Part shown: one piece after another, positions 8,400 to 19,155 of the stretch
Layout of the letters: every line of letters starts with the position of its first letter
Numbering within the stretch: the stretch's first letter is position 1
NCBI RefSeq assembly: GCF_948948975.1
Contig: NZ_CARBVX010000001.1
Location: forward strand, 99,414 to 163,413
Length of the DNA stretch: 64,000 nt
Direction: 5' to 3'
From: an uncultured Lactobacillus sp.
Lineage (GTDB): Bacteria > Bacillota > Bacilli > Lactobacillales > Lactobacillaceae
Notes under the pieces: model-generated
What the model was told of the DNA's origin: nothing
The model's database searches: none
What the model saw: only the letters and a program-made list of their open reading frames with translations
Translations under genes and position numbers: made by a program

Positions 8400-10496
8400 C
8401 TATTTATTAAGTTTGAAGTAGTCTTCAACCATTGCCTTTGCCACTTGCAAAGTATATGAACCTTCTTTATCTGGGTCAAGTCCTGGGAAGACTACAGCTA
8501 CAGCGATTTCAGGATCTTTTGATGGGGCATAACCAACAAAAGTAGCGTTAATAACTTCTGGCGCATGTGGATTACCTGGATTATCTTCATCATAGTAAAA
8601 AGTCTGAGCAGTACCAGTTTTACCAGAAATCGAAGGCTTAACATTCTTTAATGAGTGGGCTGTTCCCCATGAATTAGTACCATGAACAACGCGGTACATC
8701 CCTTGATGAATAACATCAAGTTGATCCTGCGTCCAAGGAATACGCATCTGAACCTGTGGCTTAGTGTTATGAAGAATTGATACTTTATCACCTTGTGAAT
8801 TAGTTTCACCAACTGATTGAACTAAATATGGACGCATACGATAACCACCATTAGCAATAGTTGAAATATATTGTACTAATTGAATTGGCGTATAAGCATC
8901 ATAGTTTCCATAAGACAAGTCAAGAACAGAACCGGTAAGCAATTGACCAGCTGAGTTATATGAACGACCTTGAATTCCTGAAACTTCTCCAGGAAGGTCT
9001 ACACCTGTTTTTTGACCCAAACCAAACATTGCAAAATTACGTCTCAATTTAGTAAATGCATCTGAAGGCATTGAGATAAAACTATGTGGCGTATATTTAG
9101 CATTTACCCATCTTAAAGCCAATTGCATCATGTAAATGTTACTTGATACTTCAAGGGCTGTTGGAGCATCAAGACTACCAAATGTACCAACTGGGTAAAC
9201 AGATTTCTTAATTGGAGAACCTGGTAAGTAAATTGGCGTATCGGGCATCACATTATTAGTTGGTGTAATAACACCATTCATTAATCCACCCGCAACAGTT
9301 GCACCTTTGACTGCAGACCCCATAACAAAGGATTTATTAATTACACCTAACGCATCATCAGTATCTTTATTAGTCTTTGCATTATGATCAATACCTGCAA
9401 TCGCTAAAAGTGCTCCAGTCTTTGGATTCATCGCTACTGCATAGGCACCATTAGAATACTGCGTAGCACCTGCAGCTTTAGCAGCCGCGTATTGCTTTTT
9501 CAGTGCATCTTCTACTTGTTGTTGATATTTAGCATTCATTGTCAAAATCAAACTGGCACCACTTTGTCCTTTATAGACAGTCTTAGTTTGTTCAACACCA
9601 TCTCTGGACTTAGTAACTACCTGCGACTTAGACTTAGTTCCTTTCAGAAGCGGTTCATACTTTTCTTCTAAGTAACTTGTACCTACACGGTCATTTCGTG
9701 AGTAACCTTGTGTTAAGTAGTACTGCAAGTTATCACTTGGCAAACCAGCCTTTTCTGAAGAAACGGAACCAATGATACTTTTAATAGATTTTCCATTTGG
9801 ATAACTTCTTGACCAGTCAGTTCCAATACCTACACCTGGTAATTCAGATAAATGCTCTCCAACTAATGCCATTTCTCGATCAGTTAGATCTTTATTCTTA
9901 ATATAGATAGTGGATAAGGTGTATGCTCCAGAAATCTTATTGAAAATTAAAGCAGCTGTTTTTTGACGTTTAGTAAAATGGATATCTTGCTTTTCAACAC
10001 GCTTTAAGACATTATTATAGATTTGACTTGAACTTAAAGCATCCCCATTACTATCATAACGCTCAGATCGAGGCAGCTTAGCTGTTTCCTTTTCTGATAT
10101 TTTACTGTTAGCTAAATAATAATCATAGAGCTGTCTTTGGGTAGGTTCTTCATCAAGTGTTATATATTGACTTAAGCGATTAGAAATTTTATATATTTGA
10201 CTAGACGTAATGCTAGAATTTTTGGTATAAGTAATTGCGTTATTAGCTTTATTACCTACCAAAACTTTACCGCTGCTATCATACATCACACCACGTGGTA
10301 CATTATTTGATACAATCTTTTGGTCGGTTTGCTGTACCTCTGCTTGAAAACGTCCACCGTAGAAAAGCTGTAAGTAGGCCAATTGACCAATTAATAATAA
10401 AAATAAAACTAAAATGACGCCCAAAATAATTTTCATTCTTAGGGGCGTCGAAGTGGAATTTCTATTCGAACCTTTACTCTGTTTTAAATAATTCAA
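8400..10496 (-). CDS. Class B penicillin-binding protein (transpeptidase), 698 aa
   Basis: A peptidoglycan DD-transpeptidase of the PBP2b/PBP2 type. After a short basic tail there is one membrane anchor (about residues 22-44), then the PBP dimerisation domain, then the transpeptidase domain. Active-site motifs are S-A-V-K (GSAVKG near 397, Ser nucleophile), SSN (EVSSNIYM near 453) and KTGT (SGKTGTAQ near 630). The start is TTG at 10496 after GTGAGG; no earlier ATG fits. It probably serves elongation or septum synthesis; which of the two is not decidable from the sequence. It is divergent from the YfhO-type gene. Confidence 0.93.
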   Translation of the reverse strand: MNYLKQSKGSNRNSTSTPLRMKIILGVILVLFLLLIGQLAYLQLFYGGRFQAEVQQTDQKIVSNNVPRGVMYDSSGKVLVGNKANNAITYTKNSSITSSQIYKISNRLSQYITLDEEPTQRQLYDYYLANSKISEKETAKLPRSERYDSNGDALSSSQIYNNVLKRVEKQDIHFTKRQKTAALIFNKISGAYTLSTIYIKNKDLTDREMALVGEHLSELPGVGIGTDWSRSYPNGKSIKSIIGSVSSEKAGLPSDNLQYYLTQGYSRNDRVGTSYLEEKYEPLLKGTKSKSQVVTKSRDGVEQTKTVYKGQSGASLILTMNAKYQQQVEDALKKQYAAAKAAGATQYSNGAYAVAMNPKTGALLAIAGIDHNAKTNKDTDDALGVINKSFVMGSAVKGATVAGGLMNGVITPTNNVMPDTPIYLPGSPIKKSVYPVGTFGSLDAPTALEVSSNIYMMQLALRWVNAKYTPHSFISMPSDAFTKLRRNFAMFGLGQKTGVDLPGEVSGIQGRSYNSAGQLLTGSVLDLSYGNYDAYTPIQLVQYISTIANGGYRMRPYLVQSVGETNSQGDKVSILHNTKPQVQMRIPWTQDQLDVIHQGMYRVVHGTNSWGTAHSLKNVKPSISGKTGTAQTFYYDEDNPGNPHAPEVINATFVGYAPSKDPEIAVAVVFPGLDPDKEGSYTLQVAKAMVEDYFKLNK

Positions 10497-10611
10497 AATT
10501 CTAACCTCACTAAACTAGAATTGATTTTAGCAAAAAATGCATCTAAATTCTATTTTTCTCCCAGTGAAAATCGCAATAATTATATATTCTTAAGAAGTAG
10601 GGTATTTATCA

Positions 10612-13188
10612 ATGATTATCAACAAAGTTAAAACATATTTTAAAAATAAATATCTATATTGGCTTTCTTTTTTACTGCCTACTTGTATCTTTGCAAGCTA
10701 TTTTCTATATCGAGGCCAAGAAATTTTAACCGTTGATTTAGGGCAACAATATATTGACTTTCTTTCTTTTTATAAAAATAATCTACTCTCTAATCCTTTA
10801 AACTTTATTTTTACATTCAGTAATGGTCTAGGGAGTTCGTTTATTGGAACTAGTGCCTATTATTTAAATAGTCCCTTTAATCTTCTACTATTACTTTTTT
10901 CAAATTCATCTTTACCAATAGCTATTCTTTTAATTATTAGTCTAAAAGTCGGCGCTATTGGTTTAAGTAGCTTTTTTTATTTTCAGAAATTCTTCAAGGG
11001 TGATAATAAAATTTTTGCTTTAGCCGCTAGTCTTGCTTTTGCACTGAGCGGTTTTGTTGTTAGCTATAATTTAAATCTCATGTGGCTTGACAGTTTAATT
11101 TTATTACCTGTTTTACTAGACGCAATTGATAAATTATTTGAACAAAAGAAACACTATTTTTATCTTATCATGATCACTTTTTTACTGTGGTTAACTAATT
11201 TTTATACCGGCGTCATGGTACTATTTTTTGGCTTACTATATTTTATTACTGCCCTAATTAACCATTCTTTTTCAAGCCAAATTATTTTCCACTATTTTGC
11301 TAAGAGTATCCTAGGAACTACCCTCGCTGCATTTGCATTATTACCAGCTTTTTTTGAAATATTAAATGGAAAAATCAAGTCCGACACCACTATTTCGCTA
11401 GGTTTTCAATTTGCACCCTATCAAGCACTGGATAAATTAGTAATTGGCGCATTTAATTTTACTGAGATGGAAAAGGGACTACCTAACATTTTTTTAACTA
11501 GTACTTTTACTATCTTGTGCCTCCTTTACTTCATCAATCACCATTTTTCTCTAAAAGAAAAATTCACATCAGCTATTTTACTATTATTTTTATTCTTCTC
11601 TTTTAGCTTTAATCCATTAGTTCTTTTATGGCACTTAGGTCAGTATCCCGTTTGGTATCCAGCACGCTTTAGCTTTATCTTTTCTTTCTATGCAATCTAT
11701 CTTGGTGTTCAAGTGATTGCACATACACACAAATTTAATATCACTAGTAAAACAGTTGCCTTACTTTTAGTAATTAGCTTAAGTGTCTTTCTTTTATTAA
11801 ATATCCATCAAAAAGAATTTTTGAATCAAACTAATATTATTCTTACTATCCTTTTTCTTTTATGTAGTTTACTCATAATTTTATTTTTTAACTATAAGTG
11901 GATCCCAGTAATCTTTTTTGGAATAGTAGGACTAGAAGTAAGTATTAATCTGTTAGCAAGTTTAGATAATATCTCTTATCAAAAAAACTTTGATTATGCT
12001 AATTTCACTAGTAATGTTTCTCAAACTACAACCTATTTACATAAATATGACTCCGGCTTATATCGCACAGAAAAGACATTTACTCGTTCCGATGACGACC
12101 CATTCAGTAATAATTACTATGGGGTTAGCAACTTTAATTCTATTTCTGATCGTGCGGCTATTAACTTAGTAGATTATCTTGGGCTAGAAAACAATGATAA
12201 TTCTTTTACCAATAATTTCGCTACGCCCTTATCTGATAGTTTTTTAGGCATCAAATATAATATTGTCCCCATTAAGAATAGGCGTAATCTACCTGAAAAA
12301 GAACAAGTTGTATTTACGAGTGCTTTTTATCGACCAGATTTAGTTACAAATACAGTCGTTAAAAGTTTTAAACAATTACAAATTAGAAAAAATTCATCTG
12401 CTTTACCACTTATTTTTATTTCAAATACCCATCAGAAAATCACCTTTTATAATAATATGCCTGCTACAAATCAAAATAATCTCTTTAGCAGCATCGTCGG
12501 TCAAAAACTTAATCTTTTCAATAGTTTATATCTAACAAATCCAAGCAAACTAAAAAACACTAAGCGTAGCAAGAATATCAATGAATATAAAAAGATTGAT
12601 AAAAATAAAACTGCTACAATAACCTTTAATATTTCCTCATTTGAAAAGGGAGCTTATTATCTCGAGCTTCCCTCAAACTTAACTACTAATGTCACTTCTA
12701 TTATTGTTAATAATCACCAACTTAACAATGATGATTTAGGTATTTCAAGTAAATTACTAAATATTGGATATTATTCGAAAAATACTCCTATTAAAATTGT
12801 TTTCAATCTAAACACTGAAAATATCAATTTAAATGGTATTAGAGTTCTTCAATTTAGAGAAGATGAATTTACCAAAATTATCCGTAAATTCAATCAAAAA
12901 CAGCCCGTAACTCATCAAACAAGTCCTATTTCTTTAAAACTTAATTACACTGCACAAAAAAATGAAACTTTAAATTCTACCATTCCTTATTCAAAAAATT
13001 GGCTAATTTTTGACAATGGTAAACTTTTGCAAACCCAAAAATTTGCCCAAACATTTTTAAGTGCACCTATAAAAAAAGGGACCCATCACCTTACTTTAAT
13101 TTATGTACCAATTGCTTTCTTAATTGGTCTTATAATTTCGATTATTTCAACCATAATTTTATTTATTTTTAAACCAAAAAGGGATTAA
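10612..13188 (+). CDS. YfhO family membrane protein, 858 aa
   Basis: A large polytopic protein: about twelve or more hydrophobic segments in the first 450 residues, a hydrophilic outer domain (about 460-820) and one last membrane segment near the C-terminus. Early marks are LSFLLPTCIFASYFLYRG and the DLGQQYIDF loop, both typical of YfhO. In B. subtilis YfhO is needed for sugar decoration of lipoteichoic acid, probably as the extracellular glycosyltransferase. No csbB-like partner lies nearby. It is a lone plus-strand gene whose stop codon sits inside the terminator hairpin. Confidence 0.88.
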   Translation: MIINKVKTYFKNKYLYWLSFLLPTCIFASYFLYRGQEILTVDLGQQYIDFLSFYKNNLLSNPLNFIFTFSNGLGSSFIGTSAYYLNSPFNLLLLLFSNSSLPIAILLIISLKVGAIGLSSFFYFQKFFKGDNKIFALAASLAFALSGFVVSYNLNLMWLDSLILLPVLLDAIDKLFEQKKHYFYLIMITFLLWLTNFYTGVMVLFFGLLYFITALINHSFSSQIIFHYFAKSILGTTLAAFALLPAFFEILNGKIKSDTTISLGFQFAPYQALDKLVIGAFNFTEMEKGLPNIFLTSTFTILCLLYFINHHFSLKEKFTSAILLLFLFFSFSFNPLVLLWHLGQYPVWYPARFSFIFSFYAIYLGVQVIAHTHKFNITSKTVALLLVISLSVFLLLNIHQKEFLNQTNIILTILFLLCSLLIILFFNYKWIPVIFFGIVGLEVSINLLASLDNISYQKNFDYANFTSNVSQTTTYLHKYDSGLYRTEKTFTRSDDDPFSNNYYGVSNFNSISDRAAINLVDYLGLENNDNSFTNNFATPLSDSFLGIKYNIVPIKNRRNLPEKEQVVFTSAFYRPDLVTNTVVKSFKQLQIRKNSSALPLIFISNTHQKITFYNNMPATNQNNLFSSIVGQKLNLFNSLYLTNPSKLKNTKRSKNINEYKKIDKNKTATITFNISSFEKGAYYLELPSNLTTNVTSIIVNNHQLNNDDLGISSKLLNIGYYSKNTPIKIVFNLNTENINLNGIRVLQFREDEFTKIIRKFNQKQPVTHQTSPISLKLNYTAQKNETLNSTIPYSKNWLIFDNGKLLQTQKFAQTFLSAPIKKGTHHLTLIYVPIAFLIGLIISIISTIILFIFKPKRD

Positions 13189-13223
13189 CTTACCAGCTTT
13201 TACGTAAGTTAATCCCTTTTTTA
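13176..13223. terminator. Strong bidirectional terminator between yfhO-like gene and greA
   Basis: An 18-bp stem, with AAAAAGGGATTAACTTAC as the left arm, is flanked by A and T runs. The left arm contains the stop codon of the plus-strand gene (13186-13188). Confidence 0.9.
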
Positions 13224-13238
13224 GATAAATTATTTAAA

Positions 13239-13721
13239 TTAGTTCAATGTCTTAACGTCATTGATAGTAACATCAAAAGTTCCACCTGGGGTGTTGATAG
13301 TTACTTTTTCACCCTTCTTCTTACCAAGTAAAGCTTGAGCAATTGGTGAATCATTAGAAATTTTTCCATTAAGCGGATCAGATTCATCAGATCCAACAAT
13401 AGTATAGGTTTCTGGATCATCAGTACCTACTTCAGTGTAAGTAACAGTTTTACCAATAGAAACTTCATTAGGATCAACACTATCTGCATCAACAACTTGT
13501 GCATACTTAAGCATTTGTTCAATTTGAACAATACGTTGTTCTACAGCACTTTGTTCATCTTTTGCTGCATCATACTCTGAGTTTTCTGATAAGTCACCGA
13601 ATGATCTAGCAACCTTAATTCGTTCAATAACTTCTGGACGTTTTACTAATTTTAAGTTTTTTAATTCCTTCTGAAGTTTTTCCTTACCTTCAGCAGTCAT
13701 TGGATAAACTTTTTCTGCCAT
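13239..13721 (-). CDS. greA: Transcription elongation factor GreA
   Basis: 160 residues, the standard length. The N-terminal coiled coil carries the GreA signature near residues 40-60 ([20 protein letters not shown]), and the C-terminus is the FKBP-like domain ([10 protein letters not shown]). It enters the secondary channel of RNA polymerase and promotes cleavage of backtracked RNA. AAGGAG lies ahead of the ATG. It follows mltG by 80 bp, the common Firmicute order. Confidence 0.97.
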   Translation of the reverse strand: MAEKVYPMTAEGKEKLQKELKNLKLVKRPEVIERIKVARSFGDLSENSEYDAAKDEQSAVEQRIVQIEQMLKYAQVVDADSVDPNEVSIGKTVTYTEVGTDDPETYTIVGSDESDPLNGKISNDSPIAQALLGKKKGEKVTINTPGGTFDVTINDVKTLN

Positions 13722-13801
13722 ACTAAAAAATCTCCTTACCTATACCTATTTTTCTTTGCACCAAACAGCTTATGTTTTCTACCTAAAAAAGTCAACCATT
13801 T

Positions 13802-14896
13802 TTACTGGCCTAAACTACTATTTCGTTTCAAATGTTCATCATAGTTTTCGTTGTAGTAAACCTTACCGGTCTTAAGGTTTGCAACAAAGTAGAGATAGTT
13901 AGACTTAATTGGGTTCAATACAGCACTAATTGAATCTAGACTTGGATTGTTAAATGGTCCAGGTCCATATCCTTTGTGAACATATAAGTTATATGGTGAT
14001 TTTACTTTAATATCCTTTAGTGATAAAGAATGTTTATGCTTATTCAATGCATACATTACTGAAATATCTGACTGAAGTGGCATATTAGCTTTAAGTCTGT
14101 TAAAGAATACTCCAGCAATCATACGCCTATCTTTAGTTTTAACACCTTCACGTTCTACTAATGAAGCTAAAGTTAAAACTTCCTGTACTGTTAAGTGCTT
14201 CTTCTTAATTGAACTATAGTATGGTTGCAAAACTTGATCAGTCTTATCAACCATTTGGTTAACTAATTCTTTTAAAGAAGCTCCTTGATAAACATCATAT
14301 TTTGCTGGGAAGAGATATCCTTCTAAATGATAGCGAACACCCTTACTGTTCATAGAGCTAGTTAAAAGTTTAGGATATTGCTTCTCTAAACTCTTCATAA
14401 AGCTCTTATCTTTCATTAGCTTTAAGAAATCTTGTCGACTATACTTGGTATTCTTGCTAACTGTAGTGGCAATACTATCAATTGTTTGTCCTTCTTTTAT
14501 TAGAACATGACCAACAACTGGCCGACCACCTCCACCTTGCAATTGGCTCACAATCTCTTTGTTATGCATTGAAGGTGATAAATAAAAATTCCCTGCTTGA
14601 AAATTTGTCGCACTATGACTCTTTAACCAAAAGTTGAAAACGGCCGCATTTCTAATAATCTTTTTCTCTTGTAAAATTTGAGCAATTTGACTATTAGTTG
14701 CTCCCGCAGGAATATGAACACTAACAACATCTTCATCATGTCGATTGGCTGGTTGAAGTGCGTATCCTACGTAACAGCCTCCAATCAAGACAACTAAAAC
14801 TAAAATCGCTCCTAGTCCACCAAGGATCCAGCGAGTAACCTTTTTAGATGCCTGTTCCTCTAACTCATGATTTTTCTTTTTGTCTTGATTTAGCAA
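13802..14896 (-). CDS. mltG: Endolytic murein transglycosylase MltG
   Basis: 364 residues: a cytoplasmic tail, one membrane anchor (about 24-47), a LysM-like part and the YceG domain. The catalytic Glu lies in LASLVEREG near residue 248, and GPGPFNNPSLDSI near 308 is also diagnostic. It cuts nascent glycan strands and helps set their length during peripheral growth. The start is TTG at 14896, eight bases after CGGAGGAAAA. It sits between pheT and greA. Confidence 0.93.
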   Translation of the reverse strand: MLNQDKKKNHELEEQASKKVTRWILGGLGAILVLVVLIGGCYVGYALQPANRHDEDVVSVHIPAGATNSQIAQILQEKKIIRNAAVFNFWLKSHSATNFQAGNFYLSPSMHNKEIVSQLQGGGGRPVVGHVLIKEGQTIDSIATTVSKNTKYSRQDFLKLMKDKSFMKSLEKQYPKLLTSSMNSKGVRYHLEGYLFPAKYDVYQGASLKELVNQMVDKTDQVLQPYYSSIKKKHLTVQEVLTLASLVEREGVKTKDRRMIAGVFFNRLKANMPLQSDISVMYALNKHKHSLSLKDIKVKSPYNLYVHKGYGPGPFNNPSLDSISAVLNPIKSNYLYFVANLKTGKVYYNENYDEHLKRNSSLGQ

Positions 14897-14959
14897 ATGC
14901 TTTTCCTCCGAAAATCACAAAAATCTAAGACAATTATAGCAAAGCTCCCCAGAAAAGAA

Positions 14960-17374
14960 TTAACGAACTTTAATCTTTAGACTTTCTTTCAGATCTGCTT
15001 CAATTTTTTCCATTGCTGTAGTTACAATTTCATCCGTTAATGTGTCTTTTTCATTTAAGAAAGTTAATGAGTAAGAGATTGATTTATGACCCGATTCAAT
15101 CTGACTTCCGGCATAAACATCGATTACTCGAATATCGTAAAGATATTTGCCTCCATTTAACTTAATTTGAGCTTCAATTTGTGCATTAGTTACATCATTA
15201 GGTACTAATAGAGATAAATCTCGCTCAATAGCTGGGAATTTCGGAGCAGCCTTAGCTTTCATCCCTTTATGAAGCATAGAAACAATTGCATCTAAATCAA
15301 TTTCATAAACATATATCTCACTGCCACGTAATGCTTTGTCAAGCGTAGTAACAGCATGTGCTAACATTCCAATTAGACCAACATATTGATCCTTAATATA
15401 AATACCAGCAGTTCTAGTTGGATGCATTCCTTGAACCAGTTCAGCGCGATACTCTACATCTTCATCTTTGATACCAATTGCTCTAAATAAGTTAGTTAAT
15501 TGGCCCTTTACAAAATAGAAGTCAATCTTTTGGTCTAAATGTTGCCAATTGGCTGCTAAAGTATGTCCTGAATAAAGAGCAGCTAAATGTTCATGTTCAT
15601 TAAATGTATTATTTTCATGATCATAAACTCTACCTTGTTCAAATAAAGCTAATTCTTTTTGCTTACGGGCCATATTGTAGCTTGCAGCATCAACCAATCC
15701 TGTTATTAGGTTTTCTCTCATAGTTGAACGACTTGAGTTTAATGGCCATTGAACTTCAACTACTGGTTTAGGATCTTTAGTAAATGAAATTGCTTTTTCC
15801 GGAGAAGTCAATGAGTAAGAAATTGCTTCCATTAATCCTTGACCTTGAACGATATCTTTAATTCTACGCATAGCAGTTTCTTTAGCTGAGTAACCACCGT
15901 GAGTTTCAGCTAAAAGCGGTTGGGTAGACTTCAAGTTATCATAACCATAAATTCGGCCAACTTCTTCTACTAAATCTGCTGGAATAGAAATATCCCATCT
16001 CCTATTAGGAACGGTAACCACTAACTCATCTTCAGAGCCTGCAACAGTAAAACCTAACTGATCAAAGATCTTTTCCATTTCAGCTCTGCTTAACTCAGTT
16101 CCCAATACCTTATTAATATAAGATACTGTAGTTTTAACTACTGAAGGATTTCTTTGAGCATCAGTTGCTTTTATTTCACCTTCATTAACTGTACCATCCG
16201 CATCATTACGCAATAACAATGCAGCCATATCCAAGGCTTTTTGAGTATTATCCCAGTTAACACCCTTTTCAAATCGGCTTGATGCTTCAGTTCTGTTAGC
16301 GTGACGCAATGCAGATTTTCTTACACTAGTTCCATCAAAAACGGCAGATTCTAAGATTACATCAGTAGTATCGTCTTCAACTTCTGAGTTCTTACCACCC
16401 ATGACACCGGCCATCATAACAGGCTTTTGACCGTCAGTAATGATGATGTCATTTGGATCTAATTCTACTTCTTTATCGTTCAATAATGTAAGCTTTTCAT
16501 TTTTATTTGCTTTTCTAACTTCTAGTTTACCGTCCTTAAAAGTACGAGCATCATAAGCATGCATTGGTTGACCAGTTAAAAGCATTACATAATTAGTAAC
16601 ATCGACCACATTATTAATCGGACGAATTCCTGCATTCCAAAGGCGTGTTTGCATCCACAATGGACTTTCACCAATTTTCACATTAGAAACTTTTCTTAAG
16701 TAAAACTTAGGTGCTAATTTTTCATCAACTTGTACATCTAATTCATTAGTCCAGTCAGATCCATCTGCCTTAAGCACTACTGGTTCAACTTTAGGTTTTT
16801 CATCAATAATTGCACCAACTTCATAAGCGGCACCTTCCATTGATAAAGTATCAGCACGGTTTGGAGTAATATCAAAATCTAAAATATAGTCATCCATGCC
16901 AAGTGCTTCGTATACTTCTTCACCTGGTTTTACATCTGCATCTTTAGGGAAAACAAAAATTCCATCTGCATATTTTGCAGGAACTACCTTATCTTCAAAA
17001 CCAATTTCTTGAAGTCCGCAAATCATACCGTTTGATTTAATTCCGCGAATTTTACCACGCTTAATTTTTTCATTTCCGGCAATTCTTGCCCCGTGTAAAG
17101 CAACAATAACATCTTCACCAGCTGCAACATTAGGAGCACCACAAACAATCTGAATTGGTTCTTCTTCACCAACATCAACTTGACATTTGTGTAAGTGAGT
17201 CCCTTCAATATCCTCACACTCTAAAATGTGTCCAACTACTAATTTTTTTAATCCTTCTGCTGGGTGATCTACAGATGCGATCTCAACACCAGTTCTAGTA
17301 ATCTTTTCTCCTAAATCTTTAGGATCTTCATCTAAATTAAGAAAATCTTTTAACCAATTATATGAAACAAGCAT
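14960..17374 (-). CDS. pheT: Phenylalanine--tRNA ligase beta subunit
   Basis: 804 residues. In order: an EMAP-like tRNA-binding domain (about 40-150, VGHILECEDIEG), the B3/B4 editing domain with HAYDART near 272, the B5 domain, a catalytic-like core (PLNSSRSTMRENL) and a C-terminal FDX-ACB anticodon-binding domain (FPAIERDLSLLVP). It pairs with PheS as an alpha2beta2 enzyme. The ATG overlaps the pheS stop (TAATG), so the two are translationally coupled. The operon is read from the T-box leader upstream of pheS. Confidence 0.98.
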   Translation of the reverse strand: MLVSYNWLKDFLNLDEDPKDLGEKITRTGVEIASVDHPAEGLKKLVVGHILECEDIEGTHLHKCQVDVGEEEPIQIVCGAPNVAAGEDVIVALHGARIAGNEKIKRGKIRGIKSNGMICGLQEIGFEDKVVPAKYADGIFVFPKDADVKPGEEVYEALGMDDYILDFDITPNRADTLSMEGAAYEVGAIIDEKPKVEPVVLKADGSDWTNELDVQVDEKLAPKFYLRKVSNVKIGESPLWMQTRLWNAGIRPINNVVDVTNYVMLLTGQPMHAYDARTFKDGKLEVRKANKNEKLTLLNDKEVELDPNDIIITDGQKPVMMAGVMGGKNSEVEDDTTDVILESAVFDGTSVRKSALRHANRTEASSRFEKGVNWDNTQKALDMAALLLRNDADGTVNEGEIKATDAQRNPSVVKTTVSYINKVLGTELSRAEMEKIFDQLGFTVAGSEDELVVTVPNRRWDISIPADLVEEVGRIYGYDNLKSTQPLLAETHGGYSAKETAMRRIKDIVQGQGLMEAISYSLTSPEKAISFTKDPKPVVEVQWPLNSSRSTMRENLITGLVDAASYNMARKQKELALFEQGRVYDHENNTFNEHEHLAALYSGHTLAANWQHLDQKIDFYFVKGQLTNLFRAIGIKDEDVEYRAELVQGMHPTRTAGIYIKDQYVGLIGMLAHAVTTLDKALRGSEIYVYEIDLDAIVSMLHKGMKAKAAPKFPAIERDLSLLVPNDVTNAQIEAQIKLNGGKYLYDIRVIDVYAGSQIESGHKSISYSLTFLNEKDTLTDEIVTTAMEKIEADLKESLKIKVR

Positions 17375-18423
17375 TAATCTTCCTCCTTACGGAATTGTGC
17401 CAAGAAACGTACATCATTAGTATAGAAATCACGAATATCAGAAATGCCGTATTTCAAAATTGCAAAACGATCTAACCCTAAACCAAAGGCAAAACCACCA
17501 TAGACTGTTGAATCTACACCAGCATTTTCTAAAACATTTGGGTGAACCATACCAGCACCAAGTACTTCGATCCAGCCAGTATACTTACAAATTGGACAAC
17601 CCTTACCATCACAATTAAAACAAGAAACATCCATTTCAACTGATGGTTCAGTAAATGGGAAGTAAGATGGACGAAGACGAGTCTTGCGATCTTGACCAAA
17701 AACGTGCTTGGCAATCATTTCTAGAGTTCCTTTAAGGTCTGACATAGTAACATTTTTATCGATTACTAAGCCTTCCATTTGTTGGAATTGATGGGAGTGC
17801 GTTGCATCATCATCATCTCTACGATATACCTTACCAGGACCAACCATCTTTAATGGACCTTTAGAAAAATCATGCTTTTCTAAAACTCTAGCTTGGTCTC
17901 CTGAAGTTTGAGTTCTAAGTAAATTTTCCTCGTCAATATAGAAAGTTGCTTGCATATCACGAGCAGGATGGTCTTTTGGCAAGTTCATCATTTCAAATAC
18001 ATAGTGATCAGTTTCAATTTCTGGACCTTGAACTACTTCATAACCCATTCCAATAAAGTAGCTTTCCAAATCATCCAAAATAATATTAATAGGATGTTTT
18101 GAACCTAAATGTCCCTCACGACCAGGCAAAGTAACATCAATTTTTTCTTCTTCTAATTTTTTAGCAATTAAAGTTTGTAAGAAGTTATTTTTTGCTTCAT
18201 CTAACTGCTTTTGAAAGAGATCACGAACTTGATTTACTTCTTGACCCACTTTAGGTCTATTTTCTGGGGCAATATCTTTCATTGAGTGAAGAATTTGAGT
18301 TAATTCACCCTTGCGTCCCATTAATTCTACTCTAATCTTATCAAGCATTTTTTGGTTTTCAGCCTGATTGATTTGGTTCAATCCTTCTTCTTTTAACTTA
18401 TTTATTCTATCGAATAAGTCCAT
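17374..18423 (-). CDS. pheS: Phenylalanine--tRNA ligase alpha subunit
   Basis: 349 residues from the ATG at 18423, which follows GGAAAGGAAAA. A longer in-frame start at 18459 would lie inside the T-box terminator and is rejected. There is an N-terminal coiled coil (about 1-90), then the class II core with motif 2 ([20 protein letters not shown]) and motif 3 ([14 protein letters not shown]). A four-Cys cluster is present at [13 protein letters not shown]. It charges tRNA-Phe together with PheT. Confidence 0.98.
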   Translation of the reverse strand: MDLFDRINKLKEEGLNQINQAENQKMLDKIRVELMGRKGELTQILHSMKDIAPENRPKVGQEVNQVRDLFQKQLDEAKNNFLQTLIAKKLEEEKIDVTLPGREGHLGSKHPINIILDDLESYFIGMGYEVVQGPEIETDHYVFEMMNLPKDHPARDMQATFYIDEENLLRTQTSGDQARVLEKHDFSKGPLKMVGPGKVYRRDDDDATHSHQFQQMEGLVIDKNVTMSDLKGTLEMIAKHVFGQDRKTRLRPSYFPFTEPSVEMDVSCFNCDGKGCPICKYTGWIEVLGAGMVHPNVLENAGVDSTVYGGFAFGLGLDRFAILKYGISDIRDFYTNDVRFLAQFRKEED

Positions 18424-18439
18424 CTTATTTTCCTTTCCA

Positions 18440-18660
18440 ACAAAAAAGCTCCGTCCCAAAAGGGACGAAGCTTCGCGGTACCACCCTAGTTTGAACTAGC
18501 ACAAATAAAGTGCGTGTTCACACTCTTTTCGAATAACGGTGAAATACCGGAATTGATTAGATTCTGCTCCTAAGATGAAATTCATGCTTCTAACTTAAGT
18601 TTCTTTCACCAGTGAAACTCTCTCTAAAAAGCTATCCACACTACTAATCTTAATCATCGC
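18440..18660 (-). promoter_or_regulatory. T-box leader of pheST
   Basis: The minus-strand leader carries the T-box sequence AGGGTGGTACCGCG (18487-18474). Just after it comes a terminator stem (GTCCC / GGGAC plus flanks, 18442-18473) ending in a T-run. Upstream is a long stem I with AGAGAGAG-type bulge sequence. A TTC triplet lies in the 3' side of stem I (near ATCAATTCCGG), fitting a Phe specifier. A -10 TATAAT is at 18671-18666. Uncharged tRNA-Phe should stabilise the antiterminator and turn the operon on. Confidence 0.92.
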
Positions 18661-18711
18661 ATTTAATTATAATAGTATCTTAAAACTTTTTACCTAACTT
18701 TGCAATTACCT

Positions 18712-19068
18712 TTAAGCCCATTTATCAGCCCAATTATGGACTTGCTCAAAAACGGGTTGTAAATCGGCACCCTTTTGAGTCAAGGTATAGCTGATAATTC
18801 CACTCTTTTTGTCTACAGTACGGTTAACAATTCCGTCTTTTTCTAGTTCTTTTAGTCGTTCAACTAAAACACGATCAGAGCATTTACTAATGCAACGTGC
18901 TAAATCCTTAAAACGCATTGCATTAGTATCACACAAAGAGCTAATAATTAAGCCGTTCCATTTTTTACCAATAATTCCAAAAGCATCAATAAAATGCGAA
19001 CACAGTGAATAATCTTCTGGATCCGGACAGTCAGTCATTTTAGTTTTGCTTTCAATTTCTTGGGACAT
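18712..19068 (-). CDS. HxlR family winged-helix regulator, 118 aa
   Basis: A MarR-like DUF24 regulator: a Cys-containing N-terminus (CPDPEDYSLCSHFIDAFG), the helix-turn-helix (MRFKDLARCISKCSDRVLVE) and the wing (GIVNRTVDKKSGIISYTLT). Proteins of this type often sense oxidants or aldehydes through Cys; four Cys besides C14 are seen, but their use is not known. AGGAGG precedes the ATG. No coupled target gene lies beside it, as both neighbours are an aminoacyl-tRNA synthetase and an RNA methyltransferase. Confidence 0.9.
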   Translation of the reverse strand: MSQEIESKTKMTDCPDPEDYSLCSHFIDAFGIIGKKWNGLIISSLCDTNAMRFKDLARCISKCSDRVLVERLKELEKDGIVNRTVDKKSGIISYTLTQKGADLQPVFEQVHNWADKWA

Positions 19069-19155
19069 CTGTATTCCTCCTAAAAAATCAAAATAATTTT
19101 AAATCATCTATACTAAGATTATAGTGATTACACTTACTAAAAACAAGCTGCAAGC

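Noticed and set aside
18424..18459. Longer PheS N-terminus
   Set aside because: It would be encoded by the T-box terminator region; the ATG at 18423 has its own ribosome site.
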